Shown: piece after piece, positions 39,545-51,035 of the stretch
Layout: every line of letters begins with the position of its first letter
Position numbering within the stretch: the first letter of the stretch is position 1
From: Paragorgia papillata
Lineage: Eukaryota; Cnidaria; Anthozoa; Scleralcyonacea; Coralliidae
Direction of reading: 5' to 3'
Length of the DNA stretch: 64,000 nucleotides
NCBI GenBank assembly: GCA_035771165.1
Contig: JAWNZC010000259.1
Span: forward strand, 191,001 to 255,000
Made by a program: the position numbers and the translations under genes
Notes under the pieces: generated by a model
What the model saw: only the letters and a program-made list of their open reading frames with translations
Database searches by the model: none
What the model was told of the DNA's origin: nothing

Positions 39545-39842
39545 GGGCCTGTTTATATGAAGCCGAGTTACCCGGCTAGGCGAGTTACCCAGCAAGCCGA
39601 GTTGAAAAAAGATGAGTGTTTATATGAGACGAGTTATGCCGAGTAGTTTCCGATTGTCTTCATAAGTGCATGGTGCGTGCGCTGTTGTGACGAATTCAAT
39701 TCGGCTAGCCGCGAGTTACCCGGCAAGAGAGTGTTTATATGGGAATATTTTCATCATGCCGAGATCTCGGCTGTTTTGCTGGGATCTCGGCTAGCCGAGT
39801 TACCCGCCGCGCCTGTCTCATATAAACACTCTGCCGGGATAA
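39545..39842. mobile_element. Foldback element with gccgagttacccggc repeats
   Basis: gggcctgtttatatgaagcc at the left and an inverted gcctgtctcatataaacac at the right, with many internal copies of cgagttacc and gtgtttatatg. Related in style to the MITE at 37788-38020. Confidence 0.5.
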
Positions 39843-39905
39843 CATTGAATTTCTATATATGGCGGGTACTCGCTCATGTGATCGTGAACTAAATGTTGTT
39901 ATTTA

Positions 39906-40664
39906 GGGGCCGAATACATGGGGAAATTTCAGCCCGGGCTGAGATTTCAGCCCGGCTGCTGAGGTATGGAAAAGAGGAGAATGATTTGAATAAGAAACAC
40001 GAAGTGTGGAAATCAGCCAAGTTGTCACAAACATGCAGCATAAAACAAACATAGTTAGATGTGTATTTCAAATAAACCATATATATTCCTTCTTTATCGC
40101 TTTTCACAAGGCACTTTCTGTATTCCACACTTCGTGTTTCTCATTCAAAACATTCACTCCCTCATTTCCATCCCCCAGTAGCCTGACAGGTGTCACGGTC
40201 TCAGTGATCCCCCAGTCTGAGTTATCCCCTAAGACCAACTGCGCAGTTATCCCCTGCTTTTCTTCATTGATATTGTCGTTTATCTAACTCAAAAAATACG
40301 TATAATCATGGAAAACATACTTTTATCACGTTCTTTTATGCTCTGATGAAGTATATCGAGTTTAGCGAGACGAAAGCTTAGCGAACTATATTATTTACAT
40401 GAGTTACATGGTATTGACATTCGTAATAATCACAGGCGTTTTATATTTATACTTACGATATTGATTACCTTACGACCAAATGTTTAAAAGAACGTGATAA
40501 AAGTATGGTTTCCATGATTATACGTATTTTTTGAGTTAGAACAACGACAATAACAATGAAGAAAAGCAGGGGATAACTGCGCAGTTGGTCTTAGGGGATA
40601 ACTCAGACTGGGGGATCGCTGAGACCGTGACACCGGGCTGAAATTTCCCCATGTATTCGGCCCC
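39906..40664. mobile_element. Foldback MITE with GGGGCCGAATACATGGGG ends
   Basis: The two ends share more than 30 bp in inverted orientation and each abuts TA (39904-39905 and 40665-40666), so a TA duplication is possible. Inside, the segment at about 40190-40335 pairs with about 40490-40640 (gataactgcgcagttggtct and its complement), forming a second hairpin whose loop has ctgatgaagtatatcgag...gacgaaagc, a hammerhead-like arrangement. Confidence 0.65.
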
Positions 40665-40800
40665 TAAATAGTTGAATCGGTTTTCTTTGTTCTTTCTAGA
40701 GCTGTATCTATGATATATCCCAAGAGAACCGATAATTAAAAATTCAAGGCGCTGTATACAGATATTGCCCTGGTCAACAGAGCAATTTATAGTAATTATA

Positions 40801-41316
40801 ATTCGAGTGTAGAATATATACATTTTAAGACCAAACTGGGACCAGTTGCGAAAAATGCAACTACACAGGCCTTCCGGCAGGAATTGAACGCACGACCTTG
40901 CAATTCTAGTGCAATGCTCTGACCACTGAGCCACGGAGGGCGTTGCCGAGAGCTTGATCACGAGTTCTGTATATATAATAAGGTGGTAATGCCAGGAGAG
41001 AATTGGGTATATTATAAGTGATATTGAGCATTTCACTCGATTACATAGCATGTTCTAAGGATTTTAGATGCTATGTAATCGAGTGAATTGCCCAATATCA
41101 CTTATAATATACCCAATTCTCTCCTGGCATTACCATCTTATTATATACAGAACTCGCGATAATGCTCTCGGCAACGCCCTCCGTTGCTCAGTGGTCAGAG
41201 CATTGCACTAGAATCGCAAGGTCGGGGGTTCAATTCCTACCGGAAGGCCTGTGTAGTTGCATTTTTCGCAACTGGTCCCGGTTTGGTCTTAAAATGTATA
41301 TATTCTACACTCGAAT
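40801..41316. mobile_element. Palindromic element with tRNA-like arms
   Basis: Two arms of about 250 bp (40801-41049 and 41068-41316) are near-perfect inverted copies, starting attcgagtgtagaatatata. Each arm contains a tRNA-like unit with an A box (gctcagtggtcagagc) and B box (gggggttcaattcc in the right arm). It looks like an inverted dimer of a tRNA-derived SINE. In the right arm the acceptor (ccctccg/cggaagg), D (gctc/gagc) and anticodon (ttgca/cgcaa) stems nearly pair. Confidence 0.7.
41180..41253 (+). repeat. tRNA-like unit in right arm
   Basis: A 74-base tRNA-shaped segment: 7-bp acceptor stem with one mismatch, D stem gctc/gagc, anticodon stem with one mismatch around ctagaat (AGA at anticodon position), and a weak T stem around ttcaatt. 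Mismatches and its palindromic setting argue for a SINE head, not a working tRNA gene. The inverted partner is at about 40864-40937. Confidence 0.5.
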
Positions 41317-41509
41317 TTTCCTTCACCCAAAATCCTTAGAATATAGTAATTATATGTTTTTTCGAAAACCTCCTCAACCATTACATAAGTCAGTTAATTA
41401 CCTCGAACGGGCTTTTATCCAAATAAACTCCTCGGGGCCTGTGGTCCCTCGGGCTGTATTTGGCTAAAAGCCTCGGTTCTCGGTAATTAACTCTCACTTA
41501 TTTACTTAA

Positions 41510-42040
41510 AGTGCCACTAACCCCAAAATGTTTTTTGCACGAATAAACATCGCCAATCCAAATGATGAAGAATGCAATATAAATTAACTAAATTGGTAAA
41601 ATCCTCTTGATTTAAGAATCGATTGAAGTGGCGATAATGACAGACACGATGGAGCACTTGGGAGACTGCGTCGAGAAGGGTTTGTGACGTAATACCAGGA
41701 ATTCTATATTTATTTACTGTAAAGTAAATAGGAAAGAACGTACCCAGGTTACGTTTATAGCCAGTTTAGCTATATTTTTCATTTTAATTATTTTATCATA
41801 GTTCCAGTGTACTACACTTTATAGATTTTTTAAGACAAATTCCTGGTATTACGTCATACGCATCCTATACCCATTCCCCTCACTTCTCCGCCATGGGACA
41901 AACAGATGCGAAATTTTGCAAGTTTGAAGGGGCATAAAAAATGAAAGAAGTGTTCAATAACAGAAAATATATGTTGGTGCTAATATGCTCAACAAGGGCT
42001 ATTTGAATCCCGAGAAACATTTTTTGGGGTTAGTGGCACT
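41510..42040. mobile_element. MITE with TTAA target duplication (copy A)
   Basis: Ends agtgccactaaccccaaaa and its complement ggggttagtggcact, each flanked by TTAA (41506-41509 and 42041-42044). TTAA duplications are typical of piggyBac and Kolobok groups. It is 531 bp with no coding frame. The duplicate is at 54194-54723, so the insertion predates the segmental duplication. Confidence 0.8.
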
Positions 42041-42240
42041 TTAACATTCAACTATAGTTACTAGTTCAAAGATATCTAATGCATATTTGATGTGTCACTT
42101 GGAATCTAAGAGATTAGCATATATATAGATCAGTCATTTCAAGTATATCTCATATACAAATGCTATATACCGTTTAGGAGGACATGTACATGCATGACTA
42201 TATATAATTATGAGCAACCTTAGCTCTTCATCAAAGCCTC

Positions 42241-42315
42241 GATCACTGGCTCAATGATTAGAACGTCTAATCGCTAATTATAGAAGGTTGCATGTCCAAT
42301 CCCTGTCTGGGGCTT
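42241..42315 (+). repeat. Degenerate tRNA-like (SINE) sequence
   Basis: ggctcaatgattagaacg resembles an A box and gcatgtccaatccctgtc a weak B box. The duplicate lies at 54922-54996. The stems do not pair well. Confidence 0.35.
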
Positions 42316-43482
42316 AGAAATATTTTTTTAAATCGTTTCAAATTCTGAATAACATGACCGTTGGGTGCTCGATTCCCACCCGCATGAGGACTCTGAATAA
42401 TACATCCTATAAGGTGCTGTTTACATGAGCTGGGCTAGCCAGATTAACCGGGCTGATGTTAAGGGGCTGTTTACATGAGCCGGGCTAGCCCTGTGTGCTA
42501 TGCTCACAGAAAACGAAAGCAATTCTGCTTTGTTATATCATTCAGCATTTCTCAAATAGTCGTGTTAAGATTTTAACGTATTAAGATATGAACAGCCCTT
42601 AAGTACATCATAATCCCTGAAAGGTTTAACTAAAGTATGTTCTTTTGACTATCATATTATTCAAGTTTAACCAGAAATGCACATAGAAGATGTATTGGGA
42701 GCGTGTTAATTATATTACGTCGAATTACATCGGAATGAGTGAAATTCTATTTCAGCATCACATTTCAATATATAATATATAAGTTAATTCATTTGTTTAT
42801 TAGAGTTCAATGGTTTAAGATTACCTCACTAGCAAATAGAAAGCTAGATGTTGGATTACTTAGATATTTATTTACAATTTAGAAACTGAGATTTTATGAG
42901 TTTATTGTGCAGTTGAGAATTTCCAATTTAATTCCCCAAAAAACTTCCTGGATTAACAAGGAAGACCCTTTGAAGTGAAATGCGTATTAATACTAAGTTT
43001 GTAGTGTTAACTAACCTTTTTCACTTCTCCTTCACACAACCAAGCGCGAACAACACTTTCCAACCATATACAAATGATGGAACGTTAGTTTGAATTAAAC
43101 TATTCATTGCTTTGTTTCTCATCTCAGCGTGTGATATTTTTTGACAATAAAAAGCTAAAAACAACTTACTGAAATCAATTATCGACAAACCATTTTTCTT
43201 TTTTGCTCTGCTTAATATAAGCGGACTTTAGGGATTATAGGAAATAGAACGGAACATAATGATAATTATTGGACATGGGTATATATGCCGATTTATCTCT
43301 AAGTTGTTATTGTTAAAGCAGTTTAGCGACTAACAGTCATTTTCTTTCCTGCATGAGTGTAGCGTGGGCGGCTGCGCAAGCATCCTGTGATGTATGGCAT
43401 GGTAACATACCAAAACAAAACACCGACGTTTATAACTCAAGGCTTTCATCAGAGTAGAGGTGGTTGGGAAAGTTTATCTCCC

Positions 43483-43496
43483 CCCCCCCCCCCCTA
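43483..43496. repeat. Poly-C run
   Basis: A run of C that is shorter in the duplicate (about 56159-56169). Confidence 0.9.
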
Positions 43497-43825
43497 AATT
43501 AAACTGAAGGAGGGGATATCCCACAAAATCAAAAAAATATATTCTAATCGGAAGTGTACCTAGAACTTTTGCCTAGAGAAACATCTAGCCTAGTCTCTAG
43601 GCCTACCTCGGTTAACGCGTTTCGGAAGTGATCCGAACGGACCCGCTGGGGAAGGCCTAGCAAATTAAAATTCGTAAACACTTTCACTTTACAGCTTGGT
43701 TGTTTATTGAGGAAGAGTTGTGATATTATAATGTTCTAAGTGTTTTCCAACATTTAATATTCCATCTGCATAAAATAATAGAAGCCTGCTCACCTCGGAT
43801 CGACGAAGTTTCACTAGTCTAGCTT

Positions 43826-43893
43826 TCTTAATTTAATTTAATTTAATTTAATTTAATTTAATTTAATTTAATTTAATTTAATTTAATTTATTA
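43826..43893. repeat. (AATTT)n tail of non-LTR retrotransposon, copy A
   Basis: About 13 pentamer units at the minus-strand 3' end of the retrotransposon. The duplicate at 56503-56520 has only about three, showing slippage since duplication. Confidence 0.8.
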
Positions 43894-46276
43894 ACTTCGC
43901 CACAACAAAAAATTATAAATTATAAAGAGAAAATCGTGGCGGGGTATCCACAACAGCAAAACGCCAATTACTGTGGACCCGAGTAATCAAAGAATAATTA
44001 AAAACAACAAATAATAGGAGCATGCAAACTACGACCTATGTTACAGTGTAAACACACCGTTTTCCATGTCCGAGAGTTTTCAGGATTGTAACAATTAGAT
44101 AAAGCAGTAGCATAATATTTCCATAAATTAGCTTTAAAGGAAGGTAGGGAAATTGATTTTTTGCGAAGGCTACTGGGTAAGATGTTCCAAATTCTGGTAA
44201 CTCTAATAATAAACGAAGTCTGATAAGTTTTTGTTCGACAAAAAATGTTGTTGAAAAACTATTTCATCAGATAGAGCAGAAGACCGTGTTGATCTACTAT
44301 GTAATTTGGCCTTTGGTAACACTTCAGGAGCAATGTCAACTAAGCCATTTACAGCCTTGAAAAGCAGGACTAGGTCCAATAATTCATACCAGTAACAAAT
44401 TGGAAGCAAGTTAATTTCAATTAATCTTTCTGGATAGGTGGTAGCGCAGCGATATGGTAAGTTGAGAATAAACTTAGTTGCTCGTCGTTGTACTCTCTCC
44501 TAGCCTGCAAAGCAGGCCCTACAGTACATCCCGCCTTACCCAAGAGCCGGCTCGCAGGCTAACTCTCTCCACAATCGCTTTATGAGCAAAATGGTTTGTG
44601 GCGCCCATACTTGCGTTCCATGTCCAATATGAGATCTTACTAAAGCGAGGTACAACGAGCGATGAGCTGAAACACTTTTAATTTCTAAAGTTGATCTTTT
44701 AACGTATCCCAGTAATTGATTTGCTTTAGCACACTGAGCAAGCACTTGTTTTTTCCATCCAAGATCGGAAGCTATCCATATTCCCAAGTCTCGAGACGCG
44801 TCACAATTACTAAGGCGGTTGCAATTCATGGAATAAGGCCAGACTATCGGATTCTTTTTCCTGGATATGGTTTGCACTTTACATTTTTCGGTATTGAATG
44901 GAATACCAAATAACGAAGACCACATAATTAAATTGTCTAAATCAGACTGGAGATTGGCAGCATCTGTTGGATTAGATATCGTTTGAAAAATCTTACTATC
45001 ATCTGCAAATGCTGCTAATTTTGATGAAGATACATAATATGGTAAGCTATTAACATAGAGTAGAAAAAGAACAGGGCCTAAAACAGAACCCTGCGGGACA
45101 CCGGATGTCACCTGTATAGAATTGGATGTTTCACTAAGCACTGTTACTCTCTGCCGACGATTTGTCAGATATGATTGAAACCATGTTACTATATCAATAG
45201 GAAAACCACACTGTTGGAGAATTCCTATTAAAACTTGATGACTATCTCGGTCAAAAGCCTTAGACAAATCTAGGTAGATCACATCTACTTGACTAGAAGA
45301 GTCAAGTTGTTTCCCAATGAAATCTAGGACTTCTAGCAGTTGGGTGGTACAGGATTTCCCTGGTGTAAAACCATGCTGAGAATTTTTAATGATACCAAAA
45401 ACGTGATCGGTCGTGTGTGTCACACGTACCGCTCCATAACTTTGGAAATTACACTTAGTAACGATATTGGTCTGTAGTTTTCTACATAGGTTTTCTCGCC
45501 ACTTTTTAACAGTGGGACAATGTTTGCCAATTTCCAGTCATCTGGAACGACGCCGAGCTGTAACGATTCGTTGAATATGGCACAGAGAGATGGTGAAATT
45601 TCGTGTGCAGTTTCCTTCAAGATACGTGCAGGAATTCCATCTGGACCTAGCGCTTTGTTTATATCCAACGAGACTAATATTTTTCTAACGAAATCTTGGG
45701 CGATAAACATTAGATGCTACAGACATTGTCCGAGGAATAGAACTCGATTTGGTCTTAAATTTGACTAAAGACCAAAATCGTTTAGGGTTTGTCTGCAAAA
45801 CATTACTAACTCGCAAATAGAAAACCTCCCTTCTTTCTCTTAGGAGGCGCTTAATAAGTGATCGAAGGGACCTAAATTTCTCTCGTAAATCAGTACTTGG
45901 ATGATGTATAAGTTTGCGACGTATTCAAGATTTCTTTTTTATTAAATGCATAATTTCACTAGTTATCCACGGTGAATGGTTTCTTTTCTTAAGCAACTTA
46001 AATGGTACAAAATCTTTAATTGCGGCAAGATAGGAGTCTTTCCAACAGGTCCAAGCTTCGTTAATGTCGCCATTTGTATTGACAAAGTTAGAAAGATTTA
46101 AGGAAGTAAGAGCAGAACGAAGTCCGTCAAAATCAGCTTTTCGATAGTCATAAATAAGTCTCGTTGTTTTAATGGTGGTTGAACATACATTTGCAAGTCA
46201 AAAATAATAACAGAGTGGTCAGATACAATTCCAGACACCTCAGGGGGTATAATTTTACGAATCGCTAGCTTTCCTT
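43894..46276 (-). mobile_element. Non-LTR retrotransposon (APE/RT type), copy A, interrupted
   Basis: Minus-strand order: C-terminal end of an AP-type endonuclease (near 46240), linker, reverse transcriptase (about 45710-44560), C-terminal domain (44440-44204) and an AATTT-repeat tail. RT motifs include ALGPDGIPARIL, NYRPISLLSVISK, HGFTPGKSC, YLDLSKAFD, TSGVPQGSVLGP and AFADDSKIF with the FADD catalytic core. This looks like a CR1/L2/Jockey-type element. It is dead: an in-frame TGA after the endonuclease, a frameshift around 45415, and a 61-bp insertion at 44501. It is bounded by the 3.2-kb transposon at 46277. Confidence 0.85.
44501..44561. mobile_element. 61-bp miniature element with 9-bp target duplication
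   Basis: tagcctgcaaagcaggc at the left and gccggctcgcaggcta at the right are inverted ends. actctctcc precedes (44492-44500) and follows (44562-44570). The duplicate at 57085-57097 has a single actctctcc and no insert, confirming insertion. It interrupts the retrotransposon coding sequence. Confidence 0.88.
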
Positions 46277-46734
46277 TACCCTGGATGCCAGAGGTTCTTG
46301 GGAGAAAGACGGGGGAAGGAAGGGGGAAGGGGGGAAGGAAGGGGGAAGGGAGGGAAAGAGAGGGAAGAGAGGGGAAAGGGAAGGAAAAGGGAGAGAAAGA
46401 ACCTCTGGTGGCACGGCTTGCGAATCTCACTTCCATGTTTAGATTCTGGGTACAGAAATTGTACTAGGCACATGATTGGTCAGTTATAATTAGCAGTGAT
46501 TGAAGCGATATGATTGGTTAAGCAAAGAAAACCGGTTTTGGTAGAGCTTTTTACAGTTTTTAGTCAAAACGCAAAAACGACAGAGAAAATGGGAGAGATA
46601 TATACCGAAGCAGTTTCTGCAACTCTAAAAGCACTTTGTCCGAGGATAGAAAATTGGCATTCACTTGTGGGGAACGGGTTGGAGCTAAACCAAGTCTCCC
46701 TTCACAACGGCAGTTGCTTGGTTAACTATTGACC

Positions 46735-47050
46735 GAAACTAACTAATACAAATGCTAACCGACATCTACGCGACGTTTAACCAACCGTGGTTTAACTTAC
46801 AATGGTTAACTGACTCAAACTAACTGAAACGAATACTAACTGACATCTACGACGTTTTACTTGACATCTAGACGTTTTACTCACAATCCTAACTATATAC
46901 CCGACACCTACTGACCCACGACGTTTTACTTATAGTTGTTAACTGACTCAAACCAACTGATGCGAATACTGACATCTACGACATTTTATTTACAATTGTA
47001 ACTACAACTGGAACGAACACTAATTAACCGACATGTAGGATGTACTATCT
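46735..47050. repeat. Degenerate tandem repeats within transposon
   Basis: Repeated variants of aactgacatctacgacgttt and gttaactgactcaaac, with a period of roughly 60-80 bp. Confidence 0.6.
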
Positions 47051-47379
47051 CACTCACCACTAGACAGATTACACAATAACCCTTTTATTTCAGACGTAAC
47101 GGCGACATAACTAAAACCACAAACCACGCGATACACACGATATATATACTATAACGAAACGACATAATCGACACGGGACAGAGGAGCGGGAAATTCACCA
47201 ATTTATAAAGTCGACCACGGATGCATTGCCAGTACGTTACGGACTACACCAAAACTACACAGACATTCAGTAAGACTTTATTTTTATTTTTAACTTGTCT
47301 ATTATACTTCAGTGTTGCACGCGCCTTCTAATATCTGTAATTTCGTCTTAACATTACTGATTTCAACATCGACTCAAAA

Positions 47380-47440
47380 TCCCTCCTGAAGAAGACTGGA
47401 AGGTCGAAACGCGTCGAGGGTTATCCAAAGAACACAGACC
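47380..47440 (+). mobile_element. Hammerhead-like Penelope-type remnant
   Basis: ctgaagaagactggaaggtc followed by gaaacgcgtcgag: a CUGANGA-like core, a gac/gtc stem and GAAAC. It resembles the terminal motif of Penelope-like elements, with a T-to-A change in the core. Only this motif supports it. Confidence 0.4.
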
Positions 47441-47774
47441 TACATAAATCCTTCCACGCTTCATTCTTCTCCCAAACATACATCAAACCGCAGGCATATT
47501 TTACGACCTACCGACTGAAACTAGACACTTCACGTGAAACTTAACTGGTGTGGTCAAACGTAAAGTATTAGGCTCAAAAATGAGCGAAGTAAACTGGCAA
47601 ATTTATGAAACATACCACTAATAACAGTGCGTTGTAGCTGCTGTGGTGGAACACTAAGTATTATGCTCCAAATTAGTCCTCACACAACGCCAGTGAAGGT
47701 CTCACTACCCACCATATTATATAAACAAAAGGTCCGCTATGCGTACATGTATCTGCGCCAAACCCACCACTGTG

Positions 47775-47870
47775 AGAATCTTGTAAGATCTTAAGAAAAA
47801 TCTTATAAGATTTTTACACGTAGATCTTATAAGATTTTAGCGAGATCTTATAAGATAATTAAAGAGAAAG
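47775..47870. repeat. Cluster of atcttataagat palindromes
   Basis: Four near copies of the palindromic aatcttataagatt in under 100 bp, inside the 3.2-kb transposon. Confidence 0.7.
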
Positions 47871-48076
47871 TACACGTTCTCTGACCAAAATAATTTTTTA
47901 TCATGACTCACAAAAACTGTGGTAGATCACACTCACAAGTTTACTATAAGTCACGTTAAAAATACTTACCAGTTTTATCAGCAATATCCCCTGTCTCCGA
48001 AATGTTTTAGTGCATAACTGCATGAAGGTATATGCCAATACGGCTGTTGAGCCGGACACCGCGGGTCTAAAGACCC

Positions 48077-49060
48077 CTGAATCGTCTGTACAGTAGGTTT
48101 GTGCCATTTTGGAAACTTATACCGTTAGATAGAGCGTTAATTCTGGACAACAAATATGAATTAGAAAAAATAGAATAGCAACGGAGAAAAATCTATTTGA
48201 ACTGAGATGAGCGCCAAATATCAAATGGAAATTATCGGGTCAAACGCAATCAGTCATATTTAAAGTATCCCTGAATCGTCTGTAGGTTTGTGCCATTCAC
48301 GAAACTTGTACAGTTAGATAGAGCGTTAAACACTCTACAACATATGTGAATTAAAAAAAATCGTATAGAATAGAATCCTGAAAAAGCATAGTGTTTTAGT
48401 CAAAAACTTTGTCGGAAATATAGAATTTAACGGCTAGCAGCCGTATTGGGAATTTGGGATATATCTTCATTGCAGTTGAGCCACCGGATACCTCGTGTTT
48501 AAAGTATACCCCTGAATCGTCTGTAGGTTTGTGCCATTCACGAAACTTCTACAGTTAGATAGAGCGTTAAATTCTATACAACATATGTGAATTAGAAAAC
48601 ATGATATAGAATAGCAACGGAGAAAAGGCTATTTGAACAGACATGAGCGCAAATATCAAATTGCATTATTACGCTATTTACTTGGCGTACGGTCAAACGC
48701 GGTCATATATAAAGTATATCTCTGAATCGTCTGTAGGTTTGTGCCATTTGGGAAACTTGCACGGTTAGATAGAGCGTTAAATTCTGTACAACGTATGTGA
48801 ATTAGAACAAATCGTATAGAATAGCAACGGAAAAAAATCTATTTGAACTGAGATGAGCGCAAATATCAAATTGCATTATTATGCATCACTTGGCGTACGG
48901 TCAAACGCAATCATTTTAAAGTATCCCTGAATCGTCTGTAGGTTTGTGCCATTAACGAAACTCGTACAGTTAGATAGAACGTTAAATTATGTACAAGATA
49001 TGTGAATTTGAAACAATCGTATAGAATAGAACCCTGAAAATCGTGTATTTTAATCCAAAA
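48077..49060. repeat. Five-copy tandem repeat, ~195-240 bp period
   Basis: ctgaatcgtctgta recurs at 48077, 48271, 48512, 48722 and 48927, each followed by ggtttgtgccatt and agttagatagagcgtta-like sequence. It is an internal satellite of the 3.2-kb transposon. Confidence 0.88.
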
Positions 49061-49495
49061 CTTTGTCGCTTCGGAGGACTTCGTGATATGGCGAACGAAA
49101 TATTTGTAAACACGATCGGATTAAAAATACTCGTTTCCATCGTTCAATCTGACAGCTCGTAGGTTGACGCCAAAAAATTCGGAGCTTCGATTGTCCCCGA
49201 TCATGCCCGATTCACTTGTCGCGCATTGTTTACAGCTACACAAAAAAGTTAACACACACACACACACACAACACGATAGCAATATATCTGCGCGTTGCGC
49301 AGATACAAAAATAGACGTCATAAAGTCAAAACCTGTTTTACAAGTTCTGTGCCAAGGTACAAACATGGAAGTGAGATTCGCAAGCCGTGGCGCCAGAGGT
49401 TCTTCCCTCCTTTCCATCTTTCCCCCTTTTTTCTCTCCCTTCCCTCTTTTCCTCCCTTCCCCCAAGAACCTCTGGCATCCAGGGTAGCTTTCCTT

Positions 49496-49797
49496 CTGCA
49501 ACCACCAAAAGTTGAAAGTTAAACAGTTACATTTTCATTCCGAGCTCCAATTGGAATATATTCCATAATTCCCTTCTTTCGATCGCCAAGATCTTTGATA
49601 AAATCTTCACAGACATCCTTGTGCTGTAAAACTGTCGCTCAGTGTTGTACGCTAGATCCCAGGAACACTCGAAGGGCCAGAACGATTCTGTGCAGGACCT
49701 TTTTGCGAATGTTGCTAGGCCTTCTCGTTTCCATCCTCTCCCCAGTCTTCCCAAGAACCCAAACCGACTACGCGACCAAGCACATGACGGAAACGAA
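49496..49797 (-). other. Duplicated segment with short exon-like frame
   Basis: Shared with 58803-59098. In copy B the minus strand has an open stretch beginning CEHKDVCEDFTKDLGDQKKG and continuing to IGARNENV, followed by a ttgcag-like site. In this copy a small change (ctgtaa for ctcacat) alters the start. It may be an old exon or processed fragment; I do not recognise it. Confidence 0.3.
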
Positions 49798-50330
49798 AGG
49801 CCTAGAAACTAGGCTAAGAAACATCGAGTTAATTTGTGGTGCATCAAATGTCATAACCCGAGGGCTTCAGACATTGAAGCGTTCGGGGCCGTAAAACTCG
49901 TTGTTATATACCAAAGACTTTCGTTTGCCAAAGATGAAATACTATTGGTCAAATGGTCACGTGTTGTTCAACAAACTCAATGTTTCTTTCTGCCGAGGGA
50001 AACATTGCAATGTTTCCCTCTGACGTCAACTTTAATCATGCGTTGTTGACGTGAATACACAATGATTATTGCATCACAACCTTGTACCCAGGCTTTTCGC
50101 TCCCGCCCTCGCGAGTCGTCGAGCGAAAACCCTGGCATGGGCTGGTCACGTGCCTCCCAGGGAGGGGATGGCAAGTACGTATAGTCTTGTGTTATCATCA
50201 AACGTTTAGTTTCGGTTTATTAAATTTCCGCGGTACGAGATCACATATCACTTCGTATCATTTAACAATGCAACTGGATCTGGCTTGATGTCGAAACAGT
50301 TTAATACACCGTATAAAAGTTATACAGTGA
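49798..50330. other. Intergenic, repeat-derived
   Basis: Contains palindromic fragments such as tgtttccctctgacgtcaac with nearby ttctgccgagggaaaca, and ccctggcatgggctggtcac, which look like dispersed MITE pieces. No gene. Confidence 0.4.
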
Positions 50331-50346
50331 GAGAATTCCAAGTTCG

Positions 50347-50625
50347 TGCAGCCGCTTGTGTCTCAAGATTTGCGATGTAACTCACTGCAAAAATATCTTT
50401 CATCGCGGCAATTCTGGTATTCTGTCAGTGGCTGAAGAATTACTCGGAAACTCGATCCCACAAGGTGAACATCTGCCTCACCTCCTATGCAGGCCTTGCG
50501 AAAGAAGACTTGGCAGTTTTAAGGCATTTAAACAGTTAATTTTGGAAAGCCAACACAAATGTCACCTTCGATGGAATCCAGACACGATAAAAACATGGCG
50601 TCAGATAGAAAACACGAACATGTAA
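50347..50625 (+). CDS. ZAD-like zinc-finger domain ORF
   Basis: An open frame of about 92 codons reading CSRLCLKICDVTHCKNIF, then SGILSVAEELLG, HLLCRPCERRLGSFKAFKQL. Paired cysteines at the start and a later C-x2-C followed by a helix with F-x2-F resemble the zinc-finger-associated (ZAD) dimerisation domain. It lacks a convincing ATG in frame and may be one exon of a longer gene or a transposase-linked exon. Neighbours are all repeats. Confidence 0.45.
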   Translation, partial: CSRLCLKICDVTHCKNIFHRGNSGILSVAEELLGNSIPQGEHLPHLLCRPCERRLGSFKAFKQLILESQHKCHLRWNPDTIKTWRQIENTNM

Positions 50626-50879
50626 ACGACCCCCCACCCCTTAGTATACCCAGATTCTCGGAGGCACGTGAGCAGCCCATGCCATGGTCACGTTCGGAAA
50701 TTGCGGCTGTCGACTGGGACCTAATCCAGACTGACCTGGATTAGCTACGCATGCGTAGAACGAATATCTTGCGTGTAAACGTCACCAATACACGCGAGAC
50801 CAAGCGAGGGTTGTGGTACATGTGGGTTCATACGATAAAATTAGGAAGATAAAGGACAATAATGGATCCGTTGAAGAGC

Positions 50880-51035
50880 ATACTAGGGACAGGGGCGGAT
50901 CCAGGAATTTTTCAGAGTACGTCAAAACTCGGAAATATTATTACTAGGGGGGTCCGGGGGCATGCCCCCTGAAAATTTTTAAAATTTGGTTCCCTGAAAT
51001 GGCATTTCCTGCATTCTGGCAAGACTATTTAGCAA
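50880..51035. repeat. Repeat with gggggcatgccccc hairpin
   Basis: ggggcggatccaggaatttt, then ggggggtccgggggcatgcc, a strong hairpin. A related GC-rich hairpin (gggggcagctgccccc) is at about 51238-51254 and another at 62240-62264. These look like dispersed repeat ends. Confidence 0.5.

Larger units (their letters stand above)
46277..49486. mobile_element. 3.2-kb DNA transposon with 9-bp target duplication
   Basis: Ends taccctggatgccagaggtt and its exact complement. GCTTTCCTT lies on both sides (46268-46276 and 49487-49495). Copy B has one GCTTTCCTT and no insert at about 58794-58802. Subterminally, both ends carry purine-rich GGGAA-type runs and then a shared inverted segment (ggcttgcgaatctcacttcc and partner). 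No transposase frame was recognised, so it is non-autonomous. A 9-bp duplication fits Mutator-like or Rehavkus-like groups, but the superfamily is unproven. Confidence 0.88.
38588..49797. repeat. Segmental duplication, copy A
   Basis: Homologous to 53803-59098, starting at gccaagt and ending at catgacggaaa. It is nearly identical where aligned but about 5.9 kb longer owing to insertions: a complex at about 38830-41340, a 61-bp element at 44501-44561 and a 3.2-kb element at 46277-49486. Microsatellites differ in length between the copies. Confidence 0.88.

Noticed and set aside
40864..41253. Functional tRNA genes in the palindrome arms
   Set aside because: Stem mismatches, weak T stem and the inverted-dimer setting make SINE heads more likely than working tRNAs.
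40536..41467. Frames reading SVAQWSEHCTRIARS on both strands
   Set aside because: These are translations of the tRNA-like SINE arms, which explains their mirrored presence.
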